From contig JAQUJJ010000009.1 in the NCBI GenBank assembly GCA_028681035.1, positions 1-48,299 of the forward strand: a stretch of 48,299 nt of DNA, written 5' to 3'. This document shows, piece after piece, positions 30,091 through 38,402 of this stretch. Source of the DNA: Candidatus Cloacimonadota bacterium (GTDB lineage Bacteria > Cloacimonadota > Cloacimonadia > Cloacimonadales > Cloacimonadaceae). Under the pieces are notes generated by a model. That model was not told the DNA's origin. It did no database searches and saw only the letters and a list, made by a program, of their open reading frames with translations. Made by a program: the position numbers and the translations under genes. Numbering within the stretch: position 1 is the stretch's first letter; every line of letters begins with the position of its first letter.

Positions 30091-32223
30091 ATGAACCGCA
30101 AGTTATTAGCCGAATTCAAATATGACCTCGCCCCCATTGTTAGGGGTTACAATCGCAGAACTCTTTACTTAAACCTTAGCAACAAAGAGATAAAATCCAA
30201 GCCAGTTTCCGACATGATGATTGATAAGTTCGTGGGCGGAAAAGGCTTCGACCTTTATCTGATGTGGCAAGGCGTTAAAGACGACACCAAATGGAACAGC
30301 CCAGAAAACGAAATCTGCATAGCATTCGGTCCCCTTTGTGGCAACACCAGCTATCCAGGTAGCGGCAAATCCATTGTAACCACTATTTCCCCACTAACAG
30401 GAATCCCTGTGGATTGCAACGTGGGTGGGCACTTTGGTCCTTATGCCAAGTTTGCCGGTTGGGATGCTATCGAGCTTCAAGGGAAAGCAGACGAAGAGGT
30501 TATTGTTTACATTGATGGCGATGCAGGCACTGTACAAATCTTCACCGCACCGGATGAAATAATCAACAGCCACATCCTTGCAGAAGAGCTAATTAAAGAA
30601 TTCGCAGACAGCCCTGATAAGCACCAGTTCGTTTCTGTGGTTTCCACAGGTTCTGCTGCTGACCATGTAAACATCACCTGCCTAAATTTCTCTTTTTGGG
30701 ATAAGCACCGCAAGGTTGCCCGCTTAAAACAAGCCGGTCGTGGCGGAACAGGCACGGTGTTCCGTGATAAGCGGATTAAAGCTTTGGTGGTGAAGTATTC
30801 CGGCTTAAAAGTGGATACTAACAACCCTGCTGATTTGCCTACCTTACAGAAGACCGGTTTGAAACTTCATAAAGAGATTGCCGCTGGTGACGATAGCCAG
30901 TGCCGTATGCATCAAGTTGGTACAGCTCACCTTATGGAAATAATGAACGATTATGATTTACTTCCCATTCGCAACTTCAAATATGGGCAGATGCCCGAAG
31001 CAATTAACATCCATTCCCGCGAGTTTACCGCTCTCTTCACCCAAGGTATGGCAGACGGCTGTTGGTATGGCTGTTCGCTATCCTGCTGCAAGGCAGTGGA
31101 TAACTTTAAGCCTCGCACAGGACCATATAAAGGTCAGCCCGTAGTTGTAGATGGTCCCGAATACGAAACCGCCGCAGGTTGTGGCAGCAACATTGGTGTG
31201 TTCGTGCCCAAGGATATCGTGGAGATAAACTTTTACTGCGACACTTATGGTGTCGATACCATTTCCTTTGGCACCAGCACCGCTTTCGTGATGGAATGTT
31301 ACGAAAATGGCATACTGGACAAAGCGAAAACCGGTGGCTTGGAGCTTACCTGGGGTAATGCCGATGCGGCTTTGGAGCTTTTACACCAAATGGCTCGTGG
31401 CGAAGGCTTTGGCTTAACCGTGGGCAAAGGCGTCCGCGCCATGAAAGCCATCTTTGCTAAAGAATACGGCGCAGACCCAAATTTCTTACAAGATATCGGC
31501 ATGGAAGCCAAGGGCTTGGAATACTCTCAATATATGAGCAAGGAGTCTTTAGCACAGCAAGGCGGATACACGCTTGCTCTTAAGGGTCCCCAGCATGACG
31601 AAGCCTGGCTTATTTTTATGGACATGGTGAACAATCACATCCCCACTTTCAAGGATAAAGCCGAAGCCTTGCACTATTTCCCCATGTTCCGTACCTGGTT
31701 CGGCTTACAAGGCTTGTGCAAGCTACCATGGAACGATATTGAACCTGCCAATAATGCCGAAACCGACGAACCTGCTAAAGTGCCAGAACACGTGCAGAAC
31801 TACGTGGATATTTACAAAGCTATCACTGGCAAACCGATGGATAAAAAGCTGTTGATAGAGCAATCCGAACGGGTTTATAACTTCCAGAAGGTTTTCTGCA
31901 TGCGCATGGGCAAAGGCAGACGCATAGACGATGTGCCACCATACCGCGCAGTTGGTCCTGTTACCGAGGAAGAATACCTTTCACGTATAGAACGCTACGA
32001 CACGCTGCTTAAGGATAAGATAGGTATTGACCCCATCGGAAAAAGCACGGAAGAAAAGATGAAGATAACTCGAGATTTCCGTGAAGATCAGTACCAGCAG
32101 CTAATTGATGCCGTGTATCTTCGTAAAGGCTGGACGCCTGCCGGAGTGCCAACTATTGAACACTTGCAGAAGATAGGCATGGATCTGCCTGAAGTGCTGG
32201 AAGTAGTTAAAAGATACCTATAA
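30091..32223 (+). CDS. Tungsten-dependent aldehyde:ferredoxin oxidoreductase family enzyme
   Basis: A 710-residue member of the AOR family, longer than the archaeal enzymes (about 605). The N-terminal pterin-binding domain includes KFVGGKGFDLYL and AGRGGTGTVF. The [4Fe-4S] ligands appear to be Cys324, Cys328, Cys332 (spacing C-x3-C-x3-C) and Cys543 in GLCKLPW; many AORs have C-x2-C-x3-C instead. GPEYET (355-360) is also conserved. The family oxidises aldehydes to acids, or reduces acids, with ferredoxin and a tungstopterin. Within the family this sequence could also be a benzoyl-CoA reductase BamB-like or GOR-like enzyme, so the substrate is not fixed. An upstream polyferredoxin supports electron transfer to a dedicated carrier. 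A terminator follows at 32279. Confidence 0.92.
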   Translation: MNRKLLAEFKYDLAPIVRGYNRRTLYLNLSNKEIKSKPVSDMMIDKFVGGKGFDLYLMWQGVKDDTKWNSPENEICIAFGPLCGNTSYPGSGKSIVTTISPLTGIPVDCNVGGHFGPYAKFAGWDAIELQGKADEEVIVYIDGDAGTVQIFTAPDEIINSHILAEELIKEFADSPDKHQFVSVVSTGSAADHVNITCLNFSFWDKHRKVARLKQAGRGGTGTVFRDKRIKALVVKYSGLKVDTNNPADLPTLQKTGLKLHKEIAAGDDSQCRMHQVGTAHLMEIMNDYDLLPIRNFKYGQMPEAINIHSREFTALFTQGMADGCWYGCSLSCCKAVDNFKPRTGPYKGQPVVVDGPEYETAAGCGSNIGVFVPKDIVEINFYCDTYGVDTISFGTSTAFVMECYENGILDKAKTGGLELTWGNADAALELLHQMARGEGFGLTVGKGVRAMKAIFAKEYGADPNFLQDIGMEAKGLEYSQYMSKESLAQQGGYTLALKGPQHDEAWLIFMDMVNNHIPTFKDKAEALHYFPMFRTWFGLQGLCKLPWNDIEPANNAETDEPAKVPEHVQNYVDIYKAITGKPMDKKLLIEQSERVYNFQKVFCMRMGKGRRIDDVPPYRAVGPVTEEEYLSRIERYDTLLKDKIGIDPIGKSTEEKMKITRDFREDQYQQLIDAVYLRKGWTPAGVPTIEHLQKIGMDLPEVLEVVKRYL

Positions 32224-32278
32224 CCCTATGATATACGCTAACTGATTCAAATACTATTCTGTTAGCTTTGATATTACT

Positions 32279-32312
32279 AAGGAACACCTAGTACTTAAGG
32301 TGTTCCTTTTTT
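32279..32312 (+). terminator. Terminator after the aldehyde oxidoreductase gene
   Basis: An 11-bp stem (AAGGAACACCT with AGGTGTTCCTT) has an 8-base loop and is followed by four T and ATTG. It lies 55 bases after the stop. The opposite strand has no T-run, so it acts on the plus strand. Confidence 0.85.
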
Positions 32313-32334
32313 ATTGTCCTTAGGTTTTATGCCT

Positions 32335-32411
32335 GCTTGAATTGCCCACTCATTGCCCACTCATTGTCCATGTGGAGGGCATTGGGTGGGCAATGACTGG
32401 ACAATTCAAGC
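32335..32411. repeat. TTGCCC/GGGCAA long hairpin, copy 2
   Basis: Outer arms GCTTGAATTG (32335) and CAATTCAAGC (to 32411) pair perfectly. Inner arms contain CATTGCCCACTCATTG and CATTGGGTGGGCAATG, pairing with a few wobbles or mismatches. It lies between the convergent ends of the oxidoreductase gene and radA. Confidence 0.85.
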
Positions 32412-32426
32412 AAGGAAGAAACCAGC

Positions 32427-33764
32427 TTAGCTTTGCAAGGCAGCAAACAAAGCTCTGATATCTTTCAGTTTTGTTACCTTAGGGTTAGCCTTTATTTTGC
32501 TGTATCCCGAAACATAGATTCTTTCGTAGCCTAGCTTGATAGATTCTTTGATGCGGTTTTCAAGCTGGGAAACGGGACGCACTTCCCCATTTAGCCCCAC
32601 TTCGCCGATAAACACAGAGCCTTCGGGCAATGGTTTGTCCTTTAGGCTGGATATTAGGGCTGCCAAAATGGCAAGGTCTAAGCTGGGATCGCTGCTGCGG
32701 ATGCCTCCCGCCAAATTGATAAAAACATCACTGCTACGCAAGAAAAGGGCAAGGTTTTTTTCCAATATTGCCAGCAGCATGGCAAGTTTCTTTTGTTCCA
32801 AACCCACAACCACGCGCTGCGGCGTACCGTAATTAGAACCTGTGGCAAGGGATTGAACTTCCACGATGAAACTGCGGCTTCCTTCCATAATAGACCCCAA
32901 AGAAGTGCCAATCTGGCTATGTTCGTGGCTCAAGAATATGTTGTTGGGGTTGCTAACCTGCACCAAACCTTGCGAGGTCATCTCGAAAAGCCCTATCTCA
33001 TTTGTAGAGCCGAAGCGGTTTTTAACGGCGCGTAATATCTTGTATTGGTTACGCAGCTCCCCTTCAAAATATAGCACCGTGTCCACCATGTGCTCCAATA
33101 TCTTTGGACCTGCAACAAAGCCCTCTTTGGTAACATGCCCCACGATAAATAATGGAATCCCTAGCGTTTTAGCACAGCGGAGCAACCTGTTTGCGCTTTC
33201 TCTTATCTGGGTTATGCTACCGGGTAAAGAATCCAATGCGGTAATGCTGATGGATTGGATGGAATCAATAATCACCATGTCCGGCTTGGTGTCGGTTATC
33301 GCATCAACTATCTGCGCAGTGTCATTGGTGCAAAGCAGATAGATGTTTTTACTGTTTACGCCCAGTCTTTTACTGCGTAAGCGGATTTGTTCCTGGCTTT
33401 CTTCACCGGAGCAATAAAGAGTTTTCTTATCTTGTTTGCCCATCCACTCCGAAAGCTGAAGCATTAGTGTGGACTTTCCAACTCCTGGCTCTCCCCCAAT
33501 AAGACTGACCATTCCGGAAACAATTCCTCCTCCAATAACCAAGTCAAACTCGCTTATCTGAGTAGTTATACGGGATACCTCGTCATATTTCAGGTCAACA
33601 ATTCTTTCGGGTTTGACTAAAATGGATGCTTCTTTGTTCTTGCCGATTTTTCCGGTAACCTTGGTGGATTCCTTCAAGGTGCTCCAACTGCCGCATGAAG
33701 GGCATTTGCCGCTCCACTTGGAAGTTTCGTAACCGCAATCGGAACAAAAGAATATCGTTGCCAT
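32427..33764 (-). CDS. radA: DNA repair protein RadA (Sms)
   Basis: A 445-residue RadA, normal length. Domains in order: a C4 zinc finger (CSDCGYETSKWSGKCPSC), the RecA-like ATPase with Walker A GGEPGVGKSTLM, the RadA-specific KNRFG motif, and a C-terminal Lon-like domain (SSDPSLDLAILAALISS and GEVGLNGEVRPV). It acts as a branch-migration helicase in recombinational repair. The start is set at 33764 after GAGGAG. An in-frame ATG 30 bases upstream would add MWKKSNRGAI, which is not a RadA feature. It is a single gene on the minus strand. Confidence 0.96.
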   Translation of the reverse strand: MATIFFCSDCGYETSKWSGKCPSCGSWSTLKESTKVTGKIGKNKEASILVKPERIVDLKYDEVSRITTQISEFDLVIGGGIVSGMVSLIGGEPGVGKSTLMLQLSEWMGKQDKKTLYCSGEESQEQIRLRSKRLGVNSKNIYLLCTNDTAQIVDAITDTKPDMVIIDSIQSISITALDSLPGSITQIRESANRLLRCAKTLGIPLFIVGHVTKEGFVAGPKILEHMVDTVLYFEGELRNQYKILRAVKNRFGSTNEIGLFEMTSQGLVQVSNPNNIFLSHEHSQIGTSLGSIMEGSRSFIVEVQSLATGSNYGTPQRVVVGLEQKKLAMLLAILEKNLALFLRSSDVFINLAGGIRSSDPSLDLAILAALISSLKDKPLPEGSVFIGEVGLNGEVRPVSQLENRIKESIKLGYERIYVSGYSKIKANPKVTKLKDIRALFAALQS

Positions 33765-33970
33765 AATTGCTCCTCTGTTGCTTTTTTTCCACATTACTCA
33801 AGGGCATTATTATGGCAAGAAATTTGTTTAAATTTTTACGAAGCGTTTCTACAAGTACATTTACTTGCTCTCTAAATCCATTATCTGCAGTTTGTCTTAT
33901 TATTATGGTGAGAAAAAAAGGTTTTGCTCTCTGGTATATTTGCGTTATTATATGGCAAAAGGTGGATATC

Positions 33971-34213
33971 ATGAAAGCGAATATAGTTGTGTTTACTACT
34001 CCAACCTGCTCATGGTGCAGAAAAGTGAAGGAGTACTTAAAACAGCAAGGGCAAAATTTTAAAGAGATAGATGTGTCTAAGGATGCTGCTGCACAGGGGG
34101 ATATGATCCGTAAATCAGGTCAGCAAGGTGTTCCGCAGCTTTGGATTAACAACGTCACGGTCGTAGGCTTCGATCGAGTTAAAATCGATCGATTATTAGG
34201 TTTAATTAAATAA
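33971..34213 (+). CDS. Glutaredoxin-like protein
   Basis: An 80-residue glutaredoxin/NrdH-type thiol redox protein. The active site is CSWC in FTTPTCSWCRK, and the cis-Pro is in GVPQLWIN. The start is set at 33971; the open frame extends 68 codons further upstream without homology. It precedes MarR, OsmC and a thioredoxin-like lipoprotein, all on the same strand with short gaps or overlaps. A shared role in thiol-peroxide stress is likely. Confidence 0.9.
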   Translation: MKANIVVFTTPTCSWCRKVKEYLKQQGQNFKEIDVSKDAAAQGDMIRKSGQQGVPQLWINNVTVVGFDRVKIDRLLGLIK

Positions 34214-34234
34214 TAACCAGACAAGGAGAATAAC

Positions 34235-34690
34235 ATGTCAGATTACTCAGTGAAATTTCATGATCTCATTACCCGCCTTCAGGTGGTTTTGAGCGAAATC
34301 GATTACGCCCAAAAAGCATGCCTACAAGCAGGCAGAATGGAATGTATGCTGCTGAACTACCTTTATCAAACCAAGGCACCCGCAAACATGAACGAACTTG
34401 CCAAGGTTTTAAACGTATCTCACAGCCGTGTTACCAGAATCATGGATAATCTCGTAGCCAAACAAATGGTTACCCGTCAACCTTCTGAGGACGACCGCCG
34501 ATGCTGGTTTGCCCTGATCTCCGAAAAAGGCATCAAAATCGCCGAAAACAGCTTGCAGACTGTTGTTGACCAACAGAAACGCATTCTAAAGAAAATCCCC
34601 GAAAAGGATATTGACGTTCTGTTCAAACACCTCAAGGTTTACGTGGAAAGATACGAAGAAATACTGAAAGAAACCTACGTGGCACTCTAA
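34235..34690 (+). CDS. MarR-family transcriptional regulator
   Basis: A 151-residue winged-helix regulator. The core is MNELAKVLNVSHSRVTRIMD for the recognition helix and QPSEDDRRCWFALISEKG for the wing. MarR/OhrR relatives often control an adjacent osmC/ohr gene through oxidation of a Cys. Here Cys residues occur at about 24, 33 and 88 (in RRCWF), so redox sensing is possible but not shown. AAGGAG precedes the ATG. Its stop codon shares one A with the start of the OsmC gene. Confidence 0.92.
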   Translation: MSDYSVKFHDLITRLQVVLSEIDYAQKACLQAGRMECMLLNYLYQTKAPANMNELAKVLNVSHSRVTRIMDNLVAKQMVTRQPSEDDRRCWFALISEKGIKIAENSLQTVVDQQKRILKKIPEKDIDVLFKHLKVYVERYEEILKETYVAL

Positions 34691-35118
34691 TGTCACACAA
34701 CGTCGTAACCAAATGGACAGGTGGCATGATGTTCGATGCAGATATCGGCGGACACCATGTATTAATGGATGCCGATGAAGAATGGGGAGGAAATGATAAA
34801 GGCGCACGCCCTAAGCCTTTGCTCCTTGCATCCTTAGCTGGTTGTTCAGGTATGGATGTCGTTTCTGTGTTAACTAAGATGCAAATAAAAGACTATACAT
34901 TTGAGATTGATATTGATGGCGAAACAACAGCCGAGCCTCCCATAAGCTATCATACAATAACTATAAAGTTTCTCTTTAGCGGTGATAACCTGCCTCAAGA
35001 TAAGATAAAGAAAGCTGTATATCTATCCACAGAACGCTATTGTGGAGTGAATGCTATGTTGAAAAATGCCGCTAATATAATTGTTAAAATCTTCATCAAT
35101 AACATGGAGGTGTCGTGA
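34690..35118 (+). CDS. OsmC/Ohr-family thiol peroxidase
   Basis: A 142-residue OsmC-family protein. The peroxidatic Cys is in LLASLAGCSGMDVVSVL and the resolving Cys in ERYCGVNAML, both at the expected places. Family members reduce organic hydroperoxides using cytosolic thiols. The ATG at 34690 overlaps the MarR stop by one base. GGAGG near its end is the ribosome site of the next gene. Confidence 0.93.
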   Translation: MSHNVVTKWTGGMMFDADIGGHHVLMDADEEWGGNDKGARPKPLLLASLAGCSGMDVVSVLTKMQIKDYTFEIDIDGETTAEPPISYHTITIKFLFSGDNLPQDKIKKAVYLSTERYCGVNAMLKNAANIIVKIFINNMEVS

Positions 35119-35642
35119 TGAAATGGATTCTTATGATAATCCTAATTGCCTCGGTTGCTATCCTTGGATGCAGCCCTAGTGGAAAAGCTGAACAAACGCC
35201 TGAACCAAACGATGCTGAGGATATGGGCTTTGATGAAGCTATGGGTTCAGACATTGATACCAGTGAATGGATTACCAACTACGAAGCAGCACTTAAAACA
35301 GCCAAGAAAACAAATAGACCAGTGCTTGTTAACTTCACCGGTTCAGACTGGTGCAGTTGGTGTATAAAGTTAGTTAAAGAGGTTTTCTCTCAGGATGAAT
35401 TCCTTGATTATGCTAAGGAAAACCTGGTGCTCTTGAAACTTGATTTTCCCAAGAGCCTCCCTCAAACTGCCGAAGAGAAAGCTGCAAACGCTAAACTCGC
35501 CCAACAATATGGCATTCAAGGCTACCCAACTATATTGCTGATTAGCCCAGAAGGTAAAGAAATCGCCAGAACAGGTTATCAACCAGGTGGAGCAAGTGCT
35601 TATGTGAAACATTTACAAAGCCTCCTTGCTGCTGAAAAGTAG
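35118..35642 (+). CDS. Thioredoxin-like lipoprotein
   Basis: A 174-residue exported lipoprotein. It has a short signal peptide with lipobox VAILGC, an acidic linker (residues about 20-50), and a thioredoxin fold with active site WCSWC in FTGSDWCSWCIKL and cis-Pro in GYPTILLI. It belongs to the DsbD-gamma/thioredoxin_7-like group acting on periplasmic thiols. The ATG at 35118 overlaps the OsmC stop; GTG at 35115 is possible but less well spaced. A terminator follows at 35660, closing the redox operon. Confidence 0.92.
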   Translation: MKWILMIILIASVAILGCSPSGKAEQTPEPNDAEDMGFDEAMGSDIDTSEWITNYEAALKTAKKTNRPVLVNFTGSDWCSWCIKLVKEVFSQDEFLDYAKENLVLLKLDFPKSLPQTAEEKAANAKLAQQYGIQGYPTILLISPEGKEIARTGYQPGGASAYVKHLQSLLAAEK

Positions 35643-35659
35643 TTCTGGATATAAACGTA

Positions 35660-35693
35660 ACAGCCTGCTCTTTAAGGGAGTAGGCTGTTTTTT
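35660..35693 (+). terminator. Terminator of the redox operon
   Basis: An 11-bp stem (ACAGCCTGCTC with GAGTAGGCTGT, one G-U) has a 7-base loop, followed by six T. Confidence 0.88.
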
Positions 35694-35715
35694 CATGCAG
35701 CTAGTGTCTTGTCAA

Positions 35716-35786
35716 ACTTGGGGTGGCAAAATTGAGGTGGCAAAATTGAGGTGGCAAACTTGGGGTGGCAAACTCCGATTTGCCAC
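35716..35786. repeat. GGTGGCAAA tandem repeats and mini-hairpin
   Basis: Words of the type GAGGTGGCAAAATT or GGGGTGGCAAACTT recur four times at about 15-base spacing. They end in a perfect 8-6-8 hairpin with arms GTGGCAAA/TTTGCCAC and loop CTCCGA (35765-35786). That hairpin is nearly the same as the one in the restriction-modification gene at 3124-3145. Confidence 0.8.
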
Positions 35787-35824
35787 AGCATAAAGAGGAT
35801 GTTTCTATGACAGCTCTGCTGTCA

Positions 35825-36038
35825 CTGCCAATTCGGAGATTGGCAGCCCAAGAAAATTGGCAGCCCAAGGAGATTGGTAGCCCCAAGAGATTGGCAGCCC
35901 AAGGAGATTGGTAGCCCCAAGAGATTGGCAGCCCAAGGAGATTGGCAGCCCAAGGAGATTGGTAGTCCCAAGGAGATTGGCAGCCCCAAGAGATTGGCAG
36001 CCGCCTCGGCTGTCAATCCCACACGAGGCGTGTGGGAT
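35825..36038. repeat. 17-bp tandem array bounded by mini-hairpins
   Basis: It starts with hairpin CTGCCAAT, TCGGAG, ATTGGCAG (35825-35846). About ten units of GATTGGCAGCCCAAGGA or GATTGGTAGCCCCAAGA follow (35838-36000). It closes with hairpins CAGCCG, CCT, CGGCTG (35998-36012) and ATCCCACACG, AGG, CGTGTGGGAT (36016-36038). The unit is not a multiple of three and the open frames across it are artefacts. Confidence 0.88.
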
Positions 36039-36104
36039 TACGTTTATGGCATCTCAATCTAAATTACGTATAATATACAACACTTTAACTTAGGGAAGTT
36101 AACT

Positions 36105-38186
36105 ATGAATAAACGTCTGATTCTCATTATTACATTATGCAGCATGCTGCTTGGTCTGCTGGCAAAACCTGTTCCTTTGGCACCTGCTTATCCCGATACC
36201 CTGCATCACTTGGATACGGAGCTTATTGATAACTGGGCTTGGATGAAAGACAGAGAGAACCCGAAACTATACAAGCAACTTAAGGCAGAAGATAAATATA
36301 CTTCTGCCATGTTAAAGCCCTCCCGCAAGCTATCTCAAGAGATAATGAAGGAATTTGTAAGCAGTATTCCCGGTAACGTTACCAGCTACCCCTACGAGCA
36401 GGATGGCTATCTGTATTACAGCAAAGACAATAAAAGCAAATCCTACTCTATTCACTACCGAAAAAAGAACAGTCCCTCTGCGCCGGAAGAGCTGTTAATG
36501 GACGAAAACACCCTTGCCAAGGGGAAGGACTTTTTCTCTTTGGGCATATTCTCCATCAGCCCGGATGCCAAAACCCTTGCTTACAGCGCAGATTATCTTG
36601 GCAACGAGGTTTACCAGCTTTATCTAAAGGATATCAGCAGCGGCAAGACACGTACTATGGGCTTTAAGGGTATCTCGGATTTTGTGTGGCAAAGCGACAA
36701 TAGCACAGCCCTTATCACTATGCAAAACATACGCTTACAGGTGGATTCCTGTTTTCGGCTGGATACCTCCACGCTTAAGACAGACCTGTTATACAAAGAA
36801 AGCAACCCAGCTTATGATCTTGGGCTGTATTTCACCTGTGATAAACGCTATATCATCCTCTCCTCATCCAGCAAAGATACTTGTGAGAACAGCTATTTAG
36901 CGCGTAATGACACTATCTCTTTACCTAAGCTAATCTTTCCCCGCAAGCCGGGGCATCAATACTATCCTGATATTCTTGGCAACAAGCTATACCTGCACAC
37001 CAACCTTTGGAATCCCGATTTTGCCTTTGCCGTAACCACGCTTGATAAGCCGGAAACAGCCAACTGGCAGCAGCTTATCCCGCCTGCAGATGGTGTTTCG
37101 CTAAGCAGCGTGATAATCTTCAAGGATTACTTAGTGGCAATCCGCAGGATAGATGGCTTCGAGCGCATCCAAATATTCTGCCAGAAGAAAGCTTTACTGC
37201 TGGACAAGATAAGCCCGCCCAGTCCCTCGGATTTATCATTTTGGTTCAATCCAGATCCGAGCGGCGACGGCTTTACTTACAGTGTGGAAAACGAGCTTAC
37301 CCCCTACAGTATCTACCGTTATACCTTTAGTGATGGTAAAACTGAGCTGCTGCATCAAAGCCCTGTTCCTGGTTCTTTCAAAGCTGATAATTACGTAGCG
37401 CGCCTTTTATACGTCCAAGCCGCCGATGGCACAAAGATACCCCTGCATATTGTTTACCGCAAGGGATTGGATATCTCCAAGCCCCAAGCATTATGGCTTT
37501 CCGGTTATGGAGCTTATGGCGATACCAACGATCCCTATTTTTCCACATTGCTACTGTCTTTATTGGATAGAGATGTGATTTTTGCCGTTGCCCACATCCG
37601 TGGAGGTGGCGAATACGGTCAGAATTGGTACGATGCAGGACGGCTGAACCATAAGCAGAACAGCTTTACAGATTTCGTTTCCTGTCTGGATTATATCATT
37701 GCCAGTGGCTTGAGCGAACCCTCCAGGATTGTTGTGGAAGGCGGTAGTGCCGGTGGTTTGTTGATGGGTGCTGTTACCAATCTCGCGCCCAGCAAGATGC
37801 GTCTCGTGATAGCCGATGTTCCGTTTGTGGATTTGCTTTCCACGATGCTGGACGACTCTTTACCGCTTACCCTGCAGGAATATGAAGAATGGGGCAATCC
37901 TAACGAGCTGAATGCCTTTAACTACATGAAGCAATATAGTCCCTATGATAACGTTAAGCTCGTTGTTTACCCCAATATGCTTATCAGCGCAGCTTGGTTT
38001 GATACCAGAGTGGGCTATTGGGAGGCACTAAAATGGACGCAAAAGCTTCGGACAAACAACCTTGGCACAAACCCCATTATCTTCCGCATGCTGTATCATG
38101 AAGGGCACACCGGCAGTAACGACCGCTTTAAAAGCCTGAAAACCTATGCTGATACTTATGCTTATGCGCTTTCCTTGATCCGCTGA
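36105..38186 (+). CDS. Exported oligopeptidase B-like prolyl oligopeptidase family protease
   Basis: A 693-residue S9A-family serine peptidase with a signal peptide (about 1-20), so it works in the periplasm or outside. After the helical lead-in (LIDNWAWMKDRENPKLY) come a beta-propeller and a C-terminal hydrolase domain. The catalytic triad is Ser548 in GGSAGG, Asp633 in WFDTRV and His668 in HEGHTG. DVPFVDLLSTMLDDSLPL and EYEEWGNPNE are hallmarks of oligopeptidase B, which prefers basic residues. The usual acidic S1 determinants cannot be assigned by eye, so specificity is open. It is a monocistronic gene flanked by repeat regions. With the cytosolic enzyme at 14895 and the C10 protease at 45684 it suggests peptide-based nutrition. 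Confidence 0.93.
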   Translation: MNKRLILIITLCSMLLGLLAKPVPLAPAYPDTLHHLDTELIDNWAWMKDRENPKLYKQLKAEDKYTSAMLKPSRKLSQEIMKEFVSSIPGNVTSYPYEQDGYLYYSKDNKSKSYSIHYRKKNSPSAPEELLMDENTLAKGKDFFSLGIFSISPDAKTLAYSADYLGNEVYQLYLKDISSGKTRTMGFKGISDFVWQSDNSTALITMQNIRLQVDSCFRLDTSTLKTDLLYKESNPAYDLGLYFTCDKRYIILSSSSKDTCENSYLARNDTISLPKLIFPRKPGHQYYPDILGNKLYLHTNLWNPDFAFAVTTLDKPETANWQQLIPPADGVSLSSVIIFKDYLVAIRRIDGFERIQIFCQKKALLLDKISPPSPSDLSFWFNPDPSGDGFTYSVENELTPYSIYRYTFSDGKTELLHQSPVPGSFKADNYVARLLYVQAADGTKIPLHIVYRKGLDISKPQALWLSGYGAYGDTNDPYFSTLLLSLLDRDVIFAVAHIRGGGEYGQNWYDAGRLNHKQNSFTDFVSCLDYIIASGLSEPSRIVVEGGSAGGLLMGAVTNLAPSKMRLVIADVPFVDLLSTMLDDSLPLTLQEYEEWGNPNELNAFNYMKQYSPYDNVKLVVYPNMLISAAWFDTRVGYWEALKWTQKLRTNNLGTNPIIFRMLYHEGHTGSNDRFKSLKTYADTYAYALSLIR

Positions 38187-38200
38187 ACCAAAGATATGGA

Positions 38201-38388
38201 CGAGGGTTTCCATGCCTGCGGCATTCCGAACCCGTCACTATCATGTATCGCCCTGACGAGCTAACGTGAATGAATATGCCCATATTGATATTATGTGTCG
38301 CCCTATGGGGCTAATCTCCGAGTTACGAGGGTTTCCGCGCCTTCGGCACTTCAAACCCGTCGCTATCGGATGTCGCCCTAAGGGGCTA
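38201..38388. repeat. Two 63-bp direct repeats with internal hairpins
   Basis: CGAGGGTTTCC...GAACCCGTC...TCGCCCTGACGAGCTAA at 38201-38263 is repeated with changes at 38326-38388. In each copy GGGTT and AACCC frame a smaller hairpin (ATGCC/GGCAT in copy 1, GCC/GGC in copy 2). A third TGTCGCCCTATGGGGCTAA piece lies at about 38295-38313. Confidence 0.7.
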
Positions 38389-38402
38389 AAATGGTGATAA
38401 GC

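Noticed and set aside
33767..33970. N-terminal extension of the glutaredoxin-like protein
   Set aside because: No homology, and it contains the radA upstream region; MKANIVVF at 33971 matches the family start.
35838..36000. CRISPR array
   Set aside because: Units are contiguous at 17 bases with no unique spacers, and no cas gene is in the window. The 44-bp and 26-bp arrays fail for the same reason.
35701..36093. Repeat peptides on both strands from the 17-bp array
   Set aside because: The same repeat is open in several frames on both strands because of its composition. There is no ribosome site and no conserved protein.
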